A DNA stretch of 59,068 nt from an uncultured Lachnospiraceae bacterium. GTDB lineage: Bacteria > Bacillota > Clostridia > Lachnospirales > Lachnospiraceae. Position 1 is the first letter of the stretch. The number at the start of each line of letters is the position of its first letter. The stretch covers positions 1 through 59,068 of the forward strand of contig CAJUES010000018.1 in NCBI GenBank assembly GCA_910585765.1. The letters are read 5' to 3'. This document shows positions 16,776-26,488 of this stretch, piece after piece. Position numbers and translations under genes: made by a program. The notes under the pieces were generated by a model that was not told the origin of the DNA, ran no database searches, and saw only the letters and a program-made list of their open reading frames with translations.

Positions 16776-18308
16776 TTACTGGTTTGTTTCCAGCCATGCG
16801 TCCAGCTGTTTCTGCTTTTCTGCAATGATGGTGTTCGCACCGGCACTCTCCAGCTCCGCGATAAACTGCGGGATCGTAGTCTTGGGATCCAGGGAACCTG
16901 CCATCAACGCATGGTCGTATTTTGCAACGACATTAGCACATGCCGCAACTTCGCTCTGAATCTCGGTGTTATCCCATGCAAACCCTTTCGCAGGGGAGAC
17001 AATGGCGTTTTTATTGAAGCTTTCTGTCTGCTCCCAGATGTCTTCCGGATTGCCCTGCCATACATAGGAGATCATTTCGTTCGGCCAAGCCCATGGAAGA
17101 CTCAGATACCCGGTATTTGCTCCGTTGACTCCCTCTGGATAGTCAACGATCCCTTTCTCCGCATCTATGATTTCATAGTGCTGGCCTTCGATACCATTGA
17201 TCAAAATATTGGCAAGATCAGGATTCGTATAAATCTCGTTGAGCACCTGCACTGCCCGTTCCGGCTGTTTGCTGTTGTGCGGCACATACCAGACAATATC
17301 TACGCGGGTCGTAGTCGTGTAAGGGGGGATCAGTTCGATCACGGCAATTTCTCTGCCGGATTCCTTTGCGATCTCCTGCTCGATTCCAGGCTTGGTGTTG
17401 GAAAATCTGCCGAAAGCTTTCCCGGCGCCGAGCAGACTGTTTGCGTTCTCTGTGCTGGTGGATGCATCCGGCATGATCAGCCCTTTCTGAGCCCAGTCAT
17501 AGCGAAGTTCTGCCTCGTCATAGTATGCATCGGAAGCATAATAATTGATGACTTCTGTATTGTCGGAATCCACACTGAGCAGGGAACCGATATCTCCGCC
17601 CAGGTCATCCTGTTTTGTCATACTGCTGCAGTATCCGGTATTGGACACGACGGGATATACATCCGGGTATAATTCTTTGACTTTTGTCAGAAGCGGTTCG
17701 AGCTCCTCCTGTGATTTGATCGTAGTATAGTCAATTCCCGTGGCATCAGCCATCTCTTTATTGAAGGCAAATCCCCACCCTGTTGCTTTTTCTTTGTTGG
17801 ACGGAACGCCATAGATATTTCCGTTAAATGTCACACAGCGCCAGTCGTCCAGACTGATCTTTTCTTTCAGATCTTTTCCGTAGCTGTCCAGATAGTCGTC
17901 GAGTGGAAGGATCTGACCACTGCTGATCGCCGTTGTCACATTTCCGCAGTATTGGTACATCAGATCCAGCTTCTCATTGGAAGCCAGCATAAGATTAACC
18001 TGTTGGTCATAACTTCCGAAGCCGACTCTGACCACTTCGATATCCGTGTTAAATTTTTCTCTGGTGATCGCGCTGGCTGCTTCGGATACTTTTTTGCAGT
18101 CCTCTGTCGAGGCATCTCCTGGAGCCAGAATTTTCACTGTGTAGGGATCCTGGCTGCCGGTAGTTTCCGCAGAGGCAGTTCCCTGTGCAGTTGCGGATGA
18201 CTGCGTATCGTCCCCCGTATCTGCCTGCTTGCCGGAGCCGCATCCGGCAAGCATGGAAATGGACATCAGGAGTCCCAAACCCAGTAATGCAATCTTTTTT
18301 TGTTTCAT
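16776..18308 (-). CDS. Sugar-binding lipoprotein of the ABC transporter
   Basis: 510 residues. Signal peptide with lipobox LAGC (C23) followed by a Gly/Ser/Thr-rich linker. The rest is a large type-1 solute-binding protein of the YtcQ/LplA group usually found beside LplB and LplC permeases. It captures the oligosaccharide outside the membrane. A 120-bp gap separates it from the regulator gene, the likely place of a YesN-controlled promoter; TACAAT occurs there without a good -35 box, as expected for an activator-dependent promoter. AAGGAAGG precedes the ATG. Confidence 0.9.
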   Translation of the reverse strand: MKQKKIALLGLGLLMSISMLAGCGSGKQADTGDDTQSSATAQGTASAETTGSQDPYTVKILAPGDASTEDCKKVSEAASAITREKFNTDIEVVRVGFGSYDQQVNLMLASNEKLDLMYQYCGNVTTAISSGQILPLDDYLDSYGKDLKEKISLDDWRCVTFNGNIYGVPSNKEKATGWGFAFNKEMADATGIDYTTIKSQEELEPLLTKVKELYPDVYPVVSNTGYCSSMTKQDDLGGDIGSLLSVDSDNTEVINYYASDAYYDEAELRYDWAQKGLIMPDASTSTENANSLLGAGKAFGRFSNTKPGIEQEIAKESGREIAVIELIPPYTTTTRVDIVWYVPHNSKQPERAVQVLNEIYTNPDLANILINGIEGQHYEIIDAEKGIVDYPEGVNGANTGYLSLPWAWPNEMISYVWQGNPEDIWEQTESFNKNAIVSPAKGFAWDNTEIQSEVAACANVVAKYDHALMAGSLDPKTTIPQFIAELESAGANTIIAEKQKQLDAWLETNQ

Positions 18309-18428
18309 AATTATACCTTCCTTTCGCCTGTTTTACATAAAAATTGTACTTGAAAACAGATGAATTAAGCTATAAATATTTTGACCTAAACTTTATATAT
18401 TATGACTTTTACCAGAGCGAAAACACAC

Positions 18429-20015
18429 TTATTTTTGGCTATTTTGCCTGTATTCACTGGGGGACATCCCGTAACTTTTTCGAAAAACCTGTGTAAAATA
18501 TGAGAAATTGGTATATCCAATGTTAGAGGCGATCACACTGACCGGAAGGTTGGTGCTCCTGAGCATGGCAGATGCCATTTTCAGTTTCTCCTGTACAATG
18601 TAATCTGTCAGAGAAATGTTTTTTTCTTTTTTGAATAACCGGGACAGATAGTCCGGGTTCATATAAATGTAGTCCGCAATGTCCATGCGGCTGATATTCT
18701 GATGTATATTCTTTCTGATATAGGCAACTGCCTTTTCTACAGGCGCAGTTTCCCTGTCGTTCTCCTCCTCGAGTCCTTTCAGATAAGAAATGACAAAATC
18801 GACCAGATGGAACATCTGGCTGAGCGATTCTGTTGATTTTTTCAGTGCCATAACATCGTACGCCTGCTGGAACGCCTCATGGGCTTTCACGCTGCGCGCG
18901 CTCAAAAGCTCAAAAAACATCTGAAGAAAGTCCTGCTGAAAATAGGCAAGTATCTTATTGCTGATCCTTCCCTTTCGTTCCTGCTTTCTAAAATATTCCT
19001 GTACCATATCGCTGACAATCTGGTATTGTCCTAACAGGAAATAATGTTTCATCTGCTCGAAATTCGGAGCATCATACACTGTTTCCGCAGCAATATCCTC
19101 CAGCCTCATGCGAAAGACACCTGCTTTTCTGACAATATTGCTTTCTGCCAGTTCCAGTATCTGTCTCAGGCAGTCTGGCAGCTCTGTGAGTCTGGTTTCC
19201 CATCCCACATAGCATGCCACAGACAGATGGAGCTTATCTTTGGCAAGGAGTACGAACTGATCAAGCTGTTTGCATATATCCTCCTGATCCCATGTGGAAG
19301 CAGTATAGAAAACGCCTGCATAAGTCTCCGCGTTCAGGGCACAAAAAAGCAGATGGCGGGAGTAGTCCCCCATCATTTCCATAAAGACATTTTCTACCAC
19401 AAAGCACAAAAGCTCCTGTCCAAACCGTTCCGGCAGTTTGTCCGGAGCCAGGATCTGGATACATACCATCCAGCTTTTTTCTTCTGGTTCGATATCGATC
19501 GATAGTGTTTTCAAATACTGTATGACGGTCTGGATCGTTTTCTGCCGTCCGGACAGATATTCTCGAAGAAACACATTCAGCAGTTCTTTTTCATGTTTGC
19601 TCACGTAATTGCCGTACACAAGGACCTGCTGCTGTTCTTTTTCTTTCTGTAGTTGGAGAAGCGCTTTCTGCAGGGTGTCCTGTATCAGCTCATAGGGTGC
19701 TGGCTGCACCAGATAATCAAACCCGCCCAGCTTTAAGGCCTGTTGTGCATAGGCGAAATCTGCATGGGAGGTGAGAAAGATAAATTTGATATCAGGATAG
19801 GCCTCACATGCCCATTCAAACAGTTCCAGACCGCTTCCGTTGGGCATCTCGATATCGCAGAGCGCGATATCGACCTCCTCCTGCTCGATGACAGATTTGG
19901 CTGCCTCGCTGTTGTAGGCGTGGAAAATATGGCTGACTGCTAAAAAATTCCAGTCGATTCCCAACCTGATGCCTTCCACCACATCAGGCTGGTCGTCAAT
20001 GATCAATACATTCAT
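18429..20015 (-). CDS. YesN-type response regulator with AraC domain
   Basis: 528 residues. The receiver domain (1-120) has D54 (IALCDIEMP) as phosphorylation site. A long middle region (130-400) links to two helix-turn-helix motifs of AraC type (about 425-525) with NISRMDIADYIYMNPDYLS and NIGYTNFSYFTQVFRKSYG. It should activate the binding-protein/permease/GH43 genes when phosphorylated. Its start overlaps the kinase gene end by 20 bp, so the pair is coupled. Confidence 0.92.
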   Translation of the reverse strand: MNVLIIDDQPDVVEGIRLGIDWNFLAVSHIFHAYNSEAAKSVIEQEEVDIALCDIEMPNGSGLELFEWACEAYPDIKFIFLTSHADFAYAQQALKLGGFDYLVQPAPYELIQDTLQKALLQLQKEKEQQQVLVYGNYVSKHEKELLNVFLREYLSGRQKTIQTVIQYLKTLSIDIEPEEKSWMVCIQILAPDKLPERFGQELLCFVVENVFMEMMGDYSRHLLFCALNAETYAGVFYTASTWDQEDICKQLDQFVLLAKDKLHLSVACYVGWETRLTELPDCLRQILELAESNIVRKAGVFRMRLEDIAAETVYDAPNFEQMKHYFLLGQYQIVSDMVQEYFRKQERKGRISNKILAYFQQDFLQMFFELLSARSVKAHEAFQQAYDVMALKKSTESLSQMFHLVDFVISYLKGLEEENDRETAPVEKAVAYIRKNIHQNISRMDIADYIYMNPDYLSRLFKKEKNISLTDYIVQEKLKMASAMLRSTNLPVSVIASNIGYTNFSYFTQVFRKSYGMSPSEYRQNSQK

Positions 20016-21738
20016 CGGCTGTCTCCTGCATCTGTTCTGTGTACGGTTCTTTTTGCAATGGTATGATCAGTTCGCACAGGGCGCCCTGATAGTTGTTCAT
20101 GCACGTGATCCCCGCTTTTGACTGATAAATGATTTCCAGACGCTGCCGGAAGTTGCGGATGCCGGTGGCAGCCCCGTCATTGCGGTCCAGATTCCGGGCA
20201 TGATCTTCCAGCACTTCCTCCGGAAATCCGTGTCCGTTGTCCTGTATGCTGATCTCCAGATACGATTCCTGGTCGGCGCGGATAATGTTGGCGGAAATCC
20301 TGATTTCCAGATTACGGTCCGAACAGACTCCGTATTTGAAGGAATTTTCCACAAAGGTCTGGATACACATGATGGGTACGTGCGCCTGCATTGTCTCAGG
20401 CGGGATATCCATGCTCAGCGATACCTTTGTAGCAATACTTTCCTGCTGAATGTGGACATAATTTTCCACTTGATGGAGTTCTTTTTCAAAAGGCACAAGA
20501 ACACTGTTGTTGCGGAAAGTGTATCGGATGTATTCTGATATGCCCAATATCATCTGCTGTGCCTTATCGGTATGTTTCAACTGGATGATTCCATAGAGCA
20601 TTTTCAGGCAGTTCAGATAGAAGTGGGGCTTTAGCTGCTGCTGTAGATATTGGAATTCGGCCTTCTGCTTTGCCATTTCCTGTTCATAGGTATCAATTTT
20701 GAGCTGCTCGATCTCATCCATCATACTGTTGAATGTGCGGCTGAATTCGCCGAGTTCCACAAGCAGGCCGTCGTAGTGCAGTCTGGGGTGCCGGTTTCCA
20801 TGCCGGCTCTCGTGCATCGATTGGATGAAGTTAGAGAGCGGCTGGAAGAAGACCCGGATCATGATATAGTACACAAACGGAATCAGGAGCAGCATCAGGA
20901 AAGTCAGCATGACAGCGAACATCTGGAGAAATGTCATATGGCGGAATCCGCTGTACTGGGTGATATTAGCCATGGTAACGTTGCCAAATCCCAGCGGGAT
21001 ATGCACCACCATGTAGTTATTTCCGGATATCTGTTCTGTGTGATAGTAGTTCATATCATCAAATGTCAGCCGGGTATTTCCCAACAGCTCTGTGCCGTTC
21101 ATTGCCTCAAACTGGTCATTGAAGTAGATCAGGTATGCGGGCGGCGGCAGCTGCTCGCTGTAAGTAAAAGCTGGACCCAGGTCTATATCCACAAAGCAGG
21201 CGCTGTATGCGTCCGCAGTGCCGAGAATGCGTACCAAAAACCATTTTTCCTTTATTTTTTTCGTAAACCACGTCGTGGAATCTGTAGAAAAGTCAATGTC
21301 TGCTACATATTTTTTGATATCCTCACGCAGGTCATGGGAATAATCGTTGTAATAGATACAGCGGCATAGATCATTTGCCTTCGAGTAGACAGCCATGGAA
21401 CCGACGCAAGTGTAGACGGACTGAATTGTTTTGTAGGATTCTAATATTTTCCGCGTGCTCTCATGTGCGTCAATTGCCGGCTGTTTGTACCGCAGTTTCT
21501 GGTAATTCCAGTCTTGTGCCCAGCTCTGGGCGATCAGAAGATCTAACTGTTCCAGACTGGAGGAGAGCTCCTGCTGATAGAGATAGAGTGCATTTCGGTT
21601 TGCAGAAGCTACCATCTCCTCCGAACTCTGGATCGTGTGCAGAGCGAAATATACACTCAGCATCGCAAAGGGAAGCAGAAGTATGATGCCAGATATAAGG
21701 AAAAAGGTCTTTACCGAATATAATTTTATGCTGCGCAT
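19996..21738 (-). CDS. YesM-type sensor histidine kinase
   Basis: 580 residues. Membrane segment near 12-35, a large outer sensory domain (40-268), second membrane segment (269-298), HAMP (about 298-350), then the His_kinase domain with LKPHFYLN (H372) and an ATPase domain with NSFKYG and DNGHGFP. The family senses sugars or sugar-bound proteins outside the cell. ATG 21738 is preferred over 21744, since GGAGG is 7 bp from the former and 1 bp from the latter. First gene of the 12-21.7 kb locus. Confidence 0.92.
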   Translation of the reverse strand: MRSIKLYSVKTFFLISGIILLLPFAMLSVYFALHTIQSSEEMVASANRNALYLYQQELSSSLEQLDLLIAQSWAQDWNYQKLRYKQPAIDAHESTRKILESYKTIQSVYTCVGSMAVYSKANDLCRCIYYNDYSHDLREDIKKYVADIDFSTDSTTWFTKKIKEKWFLVRILGTADAYSACFVDIDLGPAFTYSEQLPPPAYLIYFNDQFEAMNGTELLGNTRLTFDDMNYYHTEQISGNNYMVVHIPLGFGNVTMANITQYSGFRHMTFLQMFAVMLTFLMLLLIPFVYYIMIRVFFQPLSNFIQSMHESRHGNRHPRLHYDGLLVELGEFSRTFNSMMDEIEQLKIDTYEQEMAKQKAEFQYLQQQLKPHFYLNCLKMLYGIIQLKHTDKAQQMILGISEYIRYTFRNNSVLVPFEKELHQVENYVHIQQESIATKVSLSMDIPPETMQAHVPIMCIQTFVENSFKYGVCSDRNLEIRISANIIRADQESYLEISIQDNGHGFPEEVLEDHARNLDRNDGAATGIRNFRQRLEIIYQSKAGITCMNNYQGALCELIIPLQKEPYTEQMQETADECIDH

Positions 21739-21803
21739 GATCATACCTCCGCAAAATCCAATATTATTTTATTCCGGCGTGAGCAGTTAATGTCAGGCTG
21801 TGT

Positions 21804-23543
21804 TTATCGGAAGCTTTTGATCCAGTTGATCAGCGAGTCGTGATACACATTGTCGGTGACATCCTTGCGCATCTGATCGGTGACAGGACCGTTTTTCTCC
21901 ATGATGGCGATGATCGCCTCCTGGAGCCCCGCGATCTTTCCGCGCTCGAAGTCCCCGGAAGTTTCGGGAGTCTTGGCAGGCACTGCTGTGTCCGCAGGTG
22001 CAGTTTCCGCGGCGGGTGCAGCGGCAGAAGTACTGTCGGGCACTGTGTCCGTGTCGGTGTCCCTTGCGGCAGCAGTCTTGTCATGTGACGCGGGTTCGGA
22101 TGCTTTTTCCACAGCGGGTGCAGCGGTGTTCTTCACGGCGTCCTCGACGTGGAGTTCCACAGGTGTCACATCGGAAAGCTGATCGGCAGTCCTGTCTGTG
22201 ACAGGCAGCCAGATCTCGCCGGAATTTGCCTTGACATTGACGCAGATGTTTCCGTTCTCTACGCGCACCTGCTGACCGGAGAGTGCGCCGACATATGTCG
22301 CGGCATTTCCGGCTGGCACGGTCATCGTGAAGTCGCTGTCGTCATTGTTGACGGTGACAACCACGCTCTCGCCCTCAAAACTGCGCGAGAATGCGTACTG
22401 GCGGTTTGTGAGTTTCAATTCCCTGTAATCGCCGTAGGACAGTGCCTTTGACTGCTGTCTGGTGCGCCCGAGCGCCGCGATCAGCGCGGTGAAGGAATTG
22501 TCTGTCAGTGCATTCTTGTAATCGTCAATGTTGAGCGCCGGTCTGAGCGAGTCGTCGGAGAACTTCTCCTTTCTCCCCTCAATGCCGAACTCTGATCCGT
22601 AGTACAGGGACGGAATGCCCGGCAGCGTGTACAGCAGGATGTGGACCGGCGTGAAGTGTGCCTTGTTGCTGAGCTTGGTGTAGATGCGCTCCACGTCATG
22701 GTTGTCCACGAAATTGTAGAGCTTGAAGCTGTTGGGGTTGTTGCTGCCCATCTCGTACAGGCGCTTTACCGTGTGCGCGATCTCAAAGAAGTTGTGGTCG
22801 TTGTTGCCGGAGTAGAGCGCCTTGTGCAGCTGGTAGTTGGTGACAGAGTGCAGTGTCCCCTCGTTCACCCAGCGCGAGTAATCCCCGTGAATGACCTCGC
22901 CCATCAGCCAGAAGTCGGGCTTGACCTCGTTCGCGACATGCCTGAGCGCTTTCATAAAGTCAAAGTCGAGCACGTCCGCCGCGTCGAGGCGGATGCCGTC
23001 CACGTCGAACTCGCTCACCCAGAAGCGGATGACATCGCAGATGTAGTCTTTTACTGCGGGATTTCTCTGGTTGAGTTTCACGAGCAGATTGTAACCGCCC
23101 CAGTTGTCGTAGCTGAAACCGTCGTTGTACTCGTTGTTGCCCCAGAAGTTCACATTGCAGTACCAGTCCTTGTACTGGGAACCTTCGCGCTTTTCCCGGA
23201 TGTCCTTAAACGCAAAGAAGTCGCGCCCGGTGTGGTTGAACACGCCGTCAAAGATCACCCTGACTTCTTTTTTGTGACATGCTGCCACGAAATTCTTTAA
23301 ATCCTCGTTATCGCCGAGACGGCTGTCGAGCTTTTTGTAGTCGGTGGTCTCGTAGCCATGTCCGACGGATTCAAACAATGGTCCGATATAGATGGCGTTG
23401 CAGCCAATGTTCTTGATGTGGTCGATCCAGGGAAGCAGCGTGTTCAAACGATGCTCCGGCTCCCCGTAAGCGTTTTCCTTCGGCGCGCCTGCCAGTCCCA
23501 AAGGATAGATGTGGTAAAAGATAGCTTCATCGTACCAAGCCAT
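21804..23543 (-). CDS. GH13 alpha-amylase-family enzyme, intracellular
   Basis: 579 residues from ATG 23543 (AAAGGGGG upstream; an earlier in-frame ATG at 23564 precedes that site). TIM barrel (about 1-390) with GH13 motifs: DGVFNHTG, DGIRLDAAD (nucleophile D187), WLMGEV (acid/base E216) and FVDNHD (D283). A beta-domain (about 395-460) and an Ala/Pro/Thr-rich linker (465-530) follow, then a helical tail DFERGKIAGLQEAI... ending at residue 579. No signal peptide, so it acts on imported or stored alpha-glucans such as maltodextrins; exact specificity is unknown. The helical tail is unusual for GH13. It has its own promoter at 23596-23624. Confidence 0.88.
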   Translation of the reverse strand: MAWYDEAIFYHIYPLGLAGAPKENAYGEPEHRLNTLLPWIDHIKNIGCNAIYIGPLFESVGHGYETTDYKKLDSRLGDNEDLKNFVAACHKKEVRVIFDGVFNHTGRDFFAFKDIREKREGSQYKDWYCNVNFWGNNEYNDGFSYDNWGGYNLLVKLNQRNPAVKDYICDVIRFWVSEFDVDGIRLDAADVLDFDFMKALRHVANEVKPDFWLMGEVIHGDYSRWVNEGTLHSVTNYQLHKALYSGNNDHNFFEIAHTVKRLYEMGSNNPNSFKLYNFVDNHDVERIYTKLSNKAHFTPVHILLYTLPGIPSLYYGSEFGIEGRKEKFSDDSLRPALNIDDYKNALTDNSFTALIAALGRTRQQSKALSYGDYRELKLTNRQYAFSRSFEGESVVVTVNNDDSDFTMTVPAGNAATYVGALSGQQVRVENGNICVNVKANSGEIWLPVTDRTADQLSDVTPVELHVEDAVKNTAAPAVEKASEPASHDKTAAARDTDTDTVPDSTSAAAPAAETAPADTAVPAKTPETSGDFERGKIAGLQEAIIAIMEKNGPVTDQMRKDVTDNVYHDSLINWIKSFR

Positions 23544-23595
23544 TTTATGTCCCCCTTTAATCATATTTTATTCAATTTCTTTTTTGACAGTTTTT

Positions 23596-23624
23596 AGTAT
23601 AACACAGATTTGACGATTGGTCAA
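23596..23624 (-). promoter_or_regulatory. Promoter of the GH13 gene
   Basis: On the minus strand TTGACC (23624-23619), 17-bp spacer, TATACT (23601-23596), about 53 bp before the start codon. Confidence 0.7.
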
Positions 23625-23737
23625 AAGTTGAAATCGGATCAATGTGCTGGACATTCTTTTGGCTATATGCGATAATCAGTTAGGAGCTGTGAAAAAATAA
23701 CTGTTAAATAGTGCGCAAGATTTCTCTTCGAGAGTGC

Positions 23738-23788
23738 CACTTGAAAATCAGGCGCATAGCGGGCTATGGAACTGATTTTTGAACAGTG
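23738..23788. repeat. Hairpin-forming intergenic element
   Basis: CACTTGAAAATCAG pairs imperfectly with CTGATTTTTGAACAGTG around an inner CATAGC-GG-GCTATG stem. It lies directly upstream of the AAA-ATPase gene and ends about 37 bp before its start. It looks like a dispersed structured repeat; copies elsewhere in the genome cannot be tested here. Confidence 0.5.
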
Positions 23789-23825
23789 CTGTCGGAGAAA
23801 AAGAGATAAAAGGAGACGAGATTTT

Positions 23826-25394
23826 ATGGGAATCTATCTGAATCCTGGGAACAGCGGATTTGCAGGGATCCTGAATGATCTGTATATTGACAAGACAGGG
23901 CTGATCGCGCTGATCAACAACTCTGTTGAAACACCGGGGAGGCTGACTTGTATCAGCAGACCCAGGCGCTTTGGCAAGTCGTTTGCGGCACAGATGCTTT
24001 GCGCGTACTATGACAGGACATGTGATTCCTCGGATCTGTTTCGTGACAAGATCATCAGCAGGGATCAGAGCTATCAGCAGCATCTCAACCAGTACAATGT
24101 GATATATGTCGACATGACTTATGTCAAAACATTCACGGACAGCTATAAGACGCTTGCGTCATATCTGAGCGGCAAGATCACGGAGGAACTGATGGCGTCC
24201 TGCCCGGAACTCGCGGTGAGCAACGAACTGCCGGCGACAATGATCCGTGCAGTCGAGCTGACCGGAACGAAATTTATTATGATCATTGACGAGTGGGATG
24301 CGCCGATCCGCGAGAACCCGTCGGTTCAACAGGAATATCTGGAATTTCTCCGAACATTGTTCAAGAGCAGTCAGACCACAGCCAAAATTTTTGCGGCAGC
24401 CTACATGACCGGGATCCTTCCTGTAAAGAAAGACGGGCGCCAGTCAGCCATATCTGATTTCAGGGAATATACGATGGTCACGCCCCGGAAATTCGGAGAG
24501 TATGTGGGATTCACGGAGGAGGAGGTGCGGTGGCTCTGTGAGAGAGGGAATACTGATTTTCTGGCGATGAAACAGTGGTATGACGGGTATTCTTTTCGCG
24601 ATGTGGGCTCTGTGTACAATCCCAACTCTGTGATGCAGGCTGTCGACAATGGGACGTTTGATTCATACTGGACGGAAACATCGGCTGCGGAGAGTCTGAT
24701 GGGTTATATCAGTATGGGATATGCGGGATTGACGAGGGTGATCGCTGAGCTGATCGGCGGTATGGAAGTCCGGGTAAACACGAATGGATTTGCGAACGAT
24801 CTGGTGACATTTAAGGGAAGAGATGATGTGCTGACTCTTCTGGTTCATCTGGGATATCTCGCCTATGATGAGTGTGCGAAGACCGTGCGCATACCCAACG
24901 AAGAGATCCGGCTGGAGTTTTCGAAATCCGTCAGGGAGACAGATCATGCGGAAACGATCAGGCGCGTTGTGGAGAGTGACCGGCTGATCCGGGACACGAT
25001 CCATTTGAGGGAGGAAGCGGTCTCCGAGCAGATTCAGAAGATTCATTCTGAGGAGACCACACCCCTGCATTATAATAAAGAAGACAGCCTCCGCAGTGTG
25101 ATCAAGCTTGCATATTATACCTACAAAGATTATTATCTGCAGTGGGAAGAGCTGCCGGCTGGGGAAGGGTGTGCAGACATTGTATACCTGCCCAGGAGGG
25201 ATTCGGATTTTCCTGTGCTCGTGATAGAGCTGAAATGGAATCAGACTGCGGAAGGCGCGATCGGGCAGATCAAAAAGAAGCATTATCCGAAGGCGGTCGA
25301 GGCGTACGGCGGGGAGATCCTCCTGGTCGGAATAAATTATGACAAGGGCAGCAGGACGCATACTTGTCGGATCGAGCGATATCGGATCGAGTGA
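23826..25394 (+). CDS. AAA-ATPase-like / PD-(D/E)XK nuclease protein (DUF1703 type)
   Basis: 522 residues from ATG 23826 (AAAGGAGA upstream; the in-frame ATG at 23766 lies inside a hairpin element). Opening GIYLNPGNSGF and YIDKTGLIALIN are typical. AAA part: Walker A-like SRPRRFGKSF (K51) and Walker B FIMIIDEWDAP (about 150-160). C-terminal PD-(D/E)XK_9 part: D451 in GCADIVY and E468/K470 in VIELKW, so the nuclease residues are intact. These proteins are abundant, multi-copy and often horizontally moved in gut Clostridia and Bacteroidetes. Their role is not established; links to mobile elements or defence are only proposed. Confidence 0.85.
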   Translation: MGIYLNPGNSGFAGILNDLYIDKTGLIALINNSVETPGRLTCISRPRRFGKSFAAQMLCAYYDRTCDSSDLFRDKIISRDQSYQQHLNQYNVIYVDMTYVKTFTDSYKTLASYLSGKITEELMASCPELAVSNELPATMIRAVELTGTKFIMIIDEWDAPIRENPSVQQEYLEFLRTLFKSSQTTAKIFAAAYMTGILPVKKDGRQSAISDFREYTMVTPRKFGEYVGFTEEEVRWLCERGNTDFLAMKQWYDGYSFRDVGSVYNPNSVMQAVDNGTFDSYWTETSAAESLMGYISMGYAGLTRVIAELIGGMEVRVNTNGFANDLVTFKGRDDVLTLLVHLGYLAYDECAKTVRIPNEEIRLEFSKSVRETDHAETIRRVVESDRLIRDTIHLREEAVSEQIQKIHSEETTPLHYNKEDSLRSVIKLAYYTYKDYYLQWEELPAGEGCADIVYLPRRDSDFPVLVIELKWNQTAEGAIGQIKKKHYPKAVEAYGGEILLVGINYDKGSRTHTCRIERYRIE

Positions 25395-25437
25395 CGGAAA
25401 TAGGCGGTCATAAGTGCGGTTTGAGGTTATTCTGCCG

Positions 25438-25466
25438 TTGACATATTGTCCGTGGTCTGTTATTAT
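25438..25466 (+). promoter_or_regulatory. Promoter of the TetR gene
   Basis: TTGACA (25438-25443), 17-bp spacer, TATTAT (25461-25466). GCATGTACTTGCATG just downstream has CATG half-sites and could be part of an operator. Confidence 0.7.
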
Positions 25467-25557
25467 GAGAGCATGTACTTGCATGACGCTGCTTTTGGCG
25501 AGTACCGTCATCTGAACAGCAGCGGTATAAGCTGATCACAGAAGGAGGGATCTGGTT

Positions 25558-26133
25558 TTGGACGAGACGAGCCAAAAGATCATTGACGCCGCCATGGCGT
25601 TGGTGCGGGATAAGGGGTATGTCGCGACGACCACGAAAGAGATCGCAAAGGCGGCTGGCGTGAACGAGTGTACCCTGTTCCGCAAGTTTGAGAGCAAGAA
25701 GGATATCGTCATACAGGGGGCAAACCAGACAGGCTGGCGCGCCGACATCGCGCCGGAGATCTTCGAAAAGATCACATGGGAACTCGAAACAGATCTGGAG
25801 ATGTTTATGCGGGCGTACATGGACAGGATGACGCCGGATTTTGTCAATCTGTCGATCGGTTTGCGGGCGCCCCAGCTCTATGAGGAAACAAGGCAGCTCA
25901 TCATGAAAGTCCCCCAGACGTTTCTGGAGGCGTTTACCGATTATCTGAACCAGATGTGTGCGCGGGGAAAGATACCGCGGAAAGACTTTAAGGCACTTGC
26001 AATGACAGTGTTTTCGGCGACATTCGGCTATACATTCCTGAGCGCGTCTTTCGGGAAAGAGCTGACGGAAGTGGAGAAGGACGAGTACATAAGAAATAGT
26101 GTGCAGATGTTTGTAAAGGGGATTAATTTGTAA
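25558..26133 (+). CDS. TetR/AcrR-family transcriptional regulator
   Basis: 191 residues with TTG start; GAAGGAGGG lies 9 bp upstream and no nearby ATG fits. N-terminal TetR HTH (about 10-55): IIDAAMALVRDKGYVATTTKEIAKAAGV, then NECTLFRKFESKKDI. The C-terminal ligand domain (60-190) is helical and unassigned. TetR proteins usually repress adjacent genes or themselves. No transporter gene adjoins; the strong promoter directly in front makes self-repression the simplest guess. Confidence 0.88.
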   Translation: MDETSQKIIDAAMALVRDKGYVATTTKEIAKAAGVNECTLFRKFESKKDIVIQGANQTGWRADIAPEIFEKITWELETDLEMFMRAYMDRMTPDFVNLSIGLRAPQLYEETRQLIMKVPQTFLEAFTDYLNQMCARGKIPRKDFKALAMTVFSATFGYTFLSASFGKELTEVEKDEYIRNSVQMFVKGINL

Positions 26134-26488
26134 TCGGCGGCATGCAGATGAATATGCAGGGAATGGCAACCGCGGTCGTCTATGAGCTGCCGATCGTCCC
26201 GCCGGGAAATGCTCTTGATGATATGATATGAAAATGGTGAAAAAAATCGCATGTTATTTATGACAGGGCGAGGCGGAGAAAGGAGGCAATGCAGCGACAT
26301 TGTTGACTGACGACAGCATAAGGACTGTACCAGTCCTTTGTACTGATGTAAATAACAGATGCTGTTTTTGGCGCTGTTTGAGAGGCGAAAGTGTTGCAAT
26401 CACTGCTGTATATGTGGTAAGCTGATGAAAAAGGATTGCGAACAGAGGGACAGGCGGATGTTTAGGGGATGAAGAAGGGAGACACGTC
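26134..26488. other. Intergenic region, TetR to DUF1835 gene
   Basis: 355 bp without a supported gene. A 29-codon frame from ATG 26142 has no clear function. A short hairpin AAGGACTG-TAC-CAGTCCTT lies at 26320-26338 without a T-run. Confidence 0.4.
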
